64,000 nt of DNA from [Haemophilus] ducreyi. GTDB taxonomy: Bacteria > Pseudomonadota > Gammaproteobacteria > Enterobacterales > Pasteurellaceae. Every line of letters starts with the position of its first letter. Within the stretch, counting starts at the first letter, position 1. The stretch spans positions 1 through 64,000 of the forward strand of contig NZ_FOJC01000008.1 in assembly GCF_900109315.1 (NCBI RefSeq). Direction: 5' to 3'. The notes under the pieces were generated by a model. It had not been told where the DNA came from, did not search any database, and was given only the letters and a program-made list of their open reading frames with translations. A program made the translations under genes and the position numbers. Shown piece by piece: positions 63,966 to 64,000 of this stretch.

Positions 63966-64000
63966 TTTTCCCAATATTTGACTGTACGACAGTAACAAGA

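Overview
The window is a piece of the chromosome of a gammaproteobacterium, almost certainly a member of the Pasteurellaceae. The DNA is AT-rich, the proteins read as close relatives of Haemophilus and Actinobacillus proteins, and short copies of the uptake signal core AAGCGGT, several in the longer form ACAAGCGGTC, are scattered throughout. That form is typical of the Actinobacillus pleuropneumoniae/Mannheimia type of uptake sequence, not the AAGTGCGGT of H. influenzae. Almost everything is core housekeeping. I see no prophage, insertion sequence, CRISPR array or defence island.

Layout. Positions 1-330 hold the 5' end of a 16S rRNA gene on the minus strand with its leader, boxA and P1 promoter. 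Next come murI, udp, a frameshifted asnC facing asnA, and msrPQ facing an ECF sigma factor with its zinc-type anti-sigma. proS, a very short YadA-type trimeric autotransporter, recG, rpoZ and an unusually short spoT follow. Then menB, a zinc-independent rpmE/rpmJ pair, rpe, acpP, tRNA-Lys and the mltG-tmk-holB-ycfH cluster. lpxH, xerC, glyQS and roxA lead to the rpsP-rimM-trmD-rplS operon. From 30.5 to 44.3 kb lie the complete alpha, spc and S10 ribosomal protein operons, all on the minus strand, with recognisable operon leaders.

Beyond 44.3 kb are a decayed sxy/tfoX gene, fumC, murJ, rpsT, trkA, rsmB and the selenocysteine set selB, selA and selC (tRNA-Sec). mioC, ffh, an MFS transporter, tRNA-Asn and tRNA-Phe, mutY-yggX-mltC and the heat-shock protease operon hslVU close the window.

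No wholly new system is evident, but several departures from the family norm deserve attention. SpoT lacks about 130 residues covering the helical and CC/zinc-finger domains while keeping HD, synthetase, TGS and ACT. The competence regulator Sxy/TfoX is broken twice, by an early in-frame stop and by a 7-bp tandem duplication, although uptake sequences remain abundant. AsnC is cut by a one-base frameshift. The short trimeric autotransporter has a terminator-like hairpin with a T9 tract just in front of its ribosome binding site. Terminator-like hairpins also sit in the leaders of the rRNA operon, rpsP and rpsT, which suggests attenuation as a repeated theme. Coordinates and start codons were judged by eye from family alignment and ribosome binding sites; no database search was possible.
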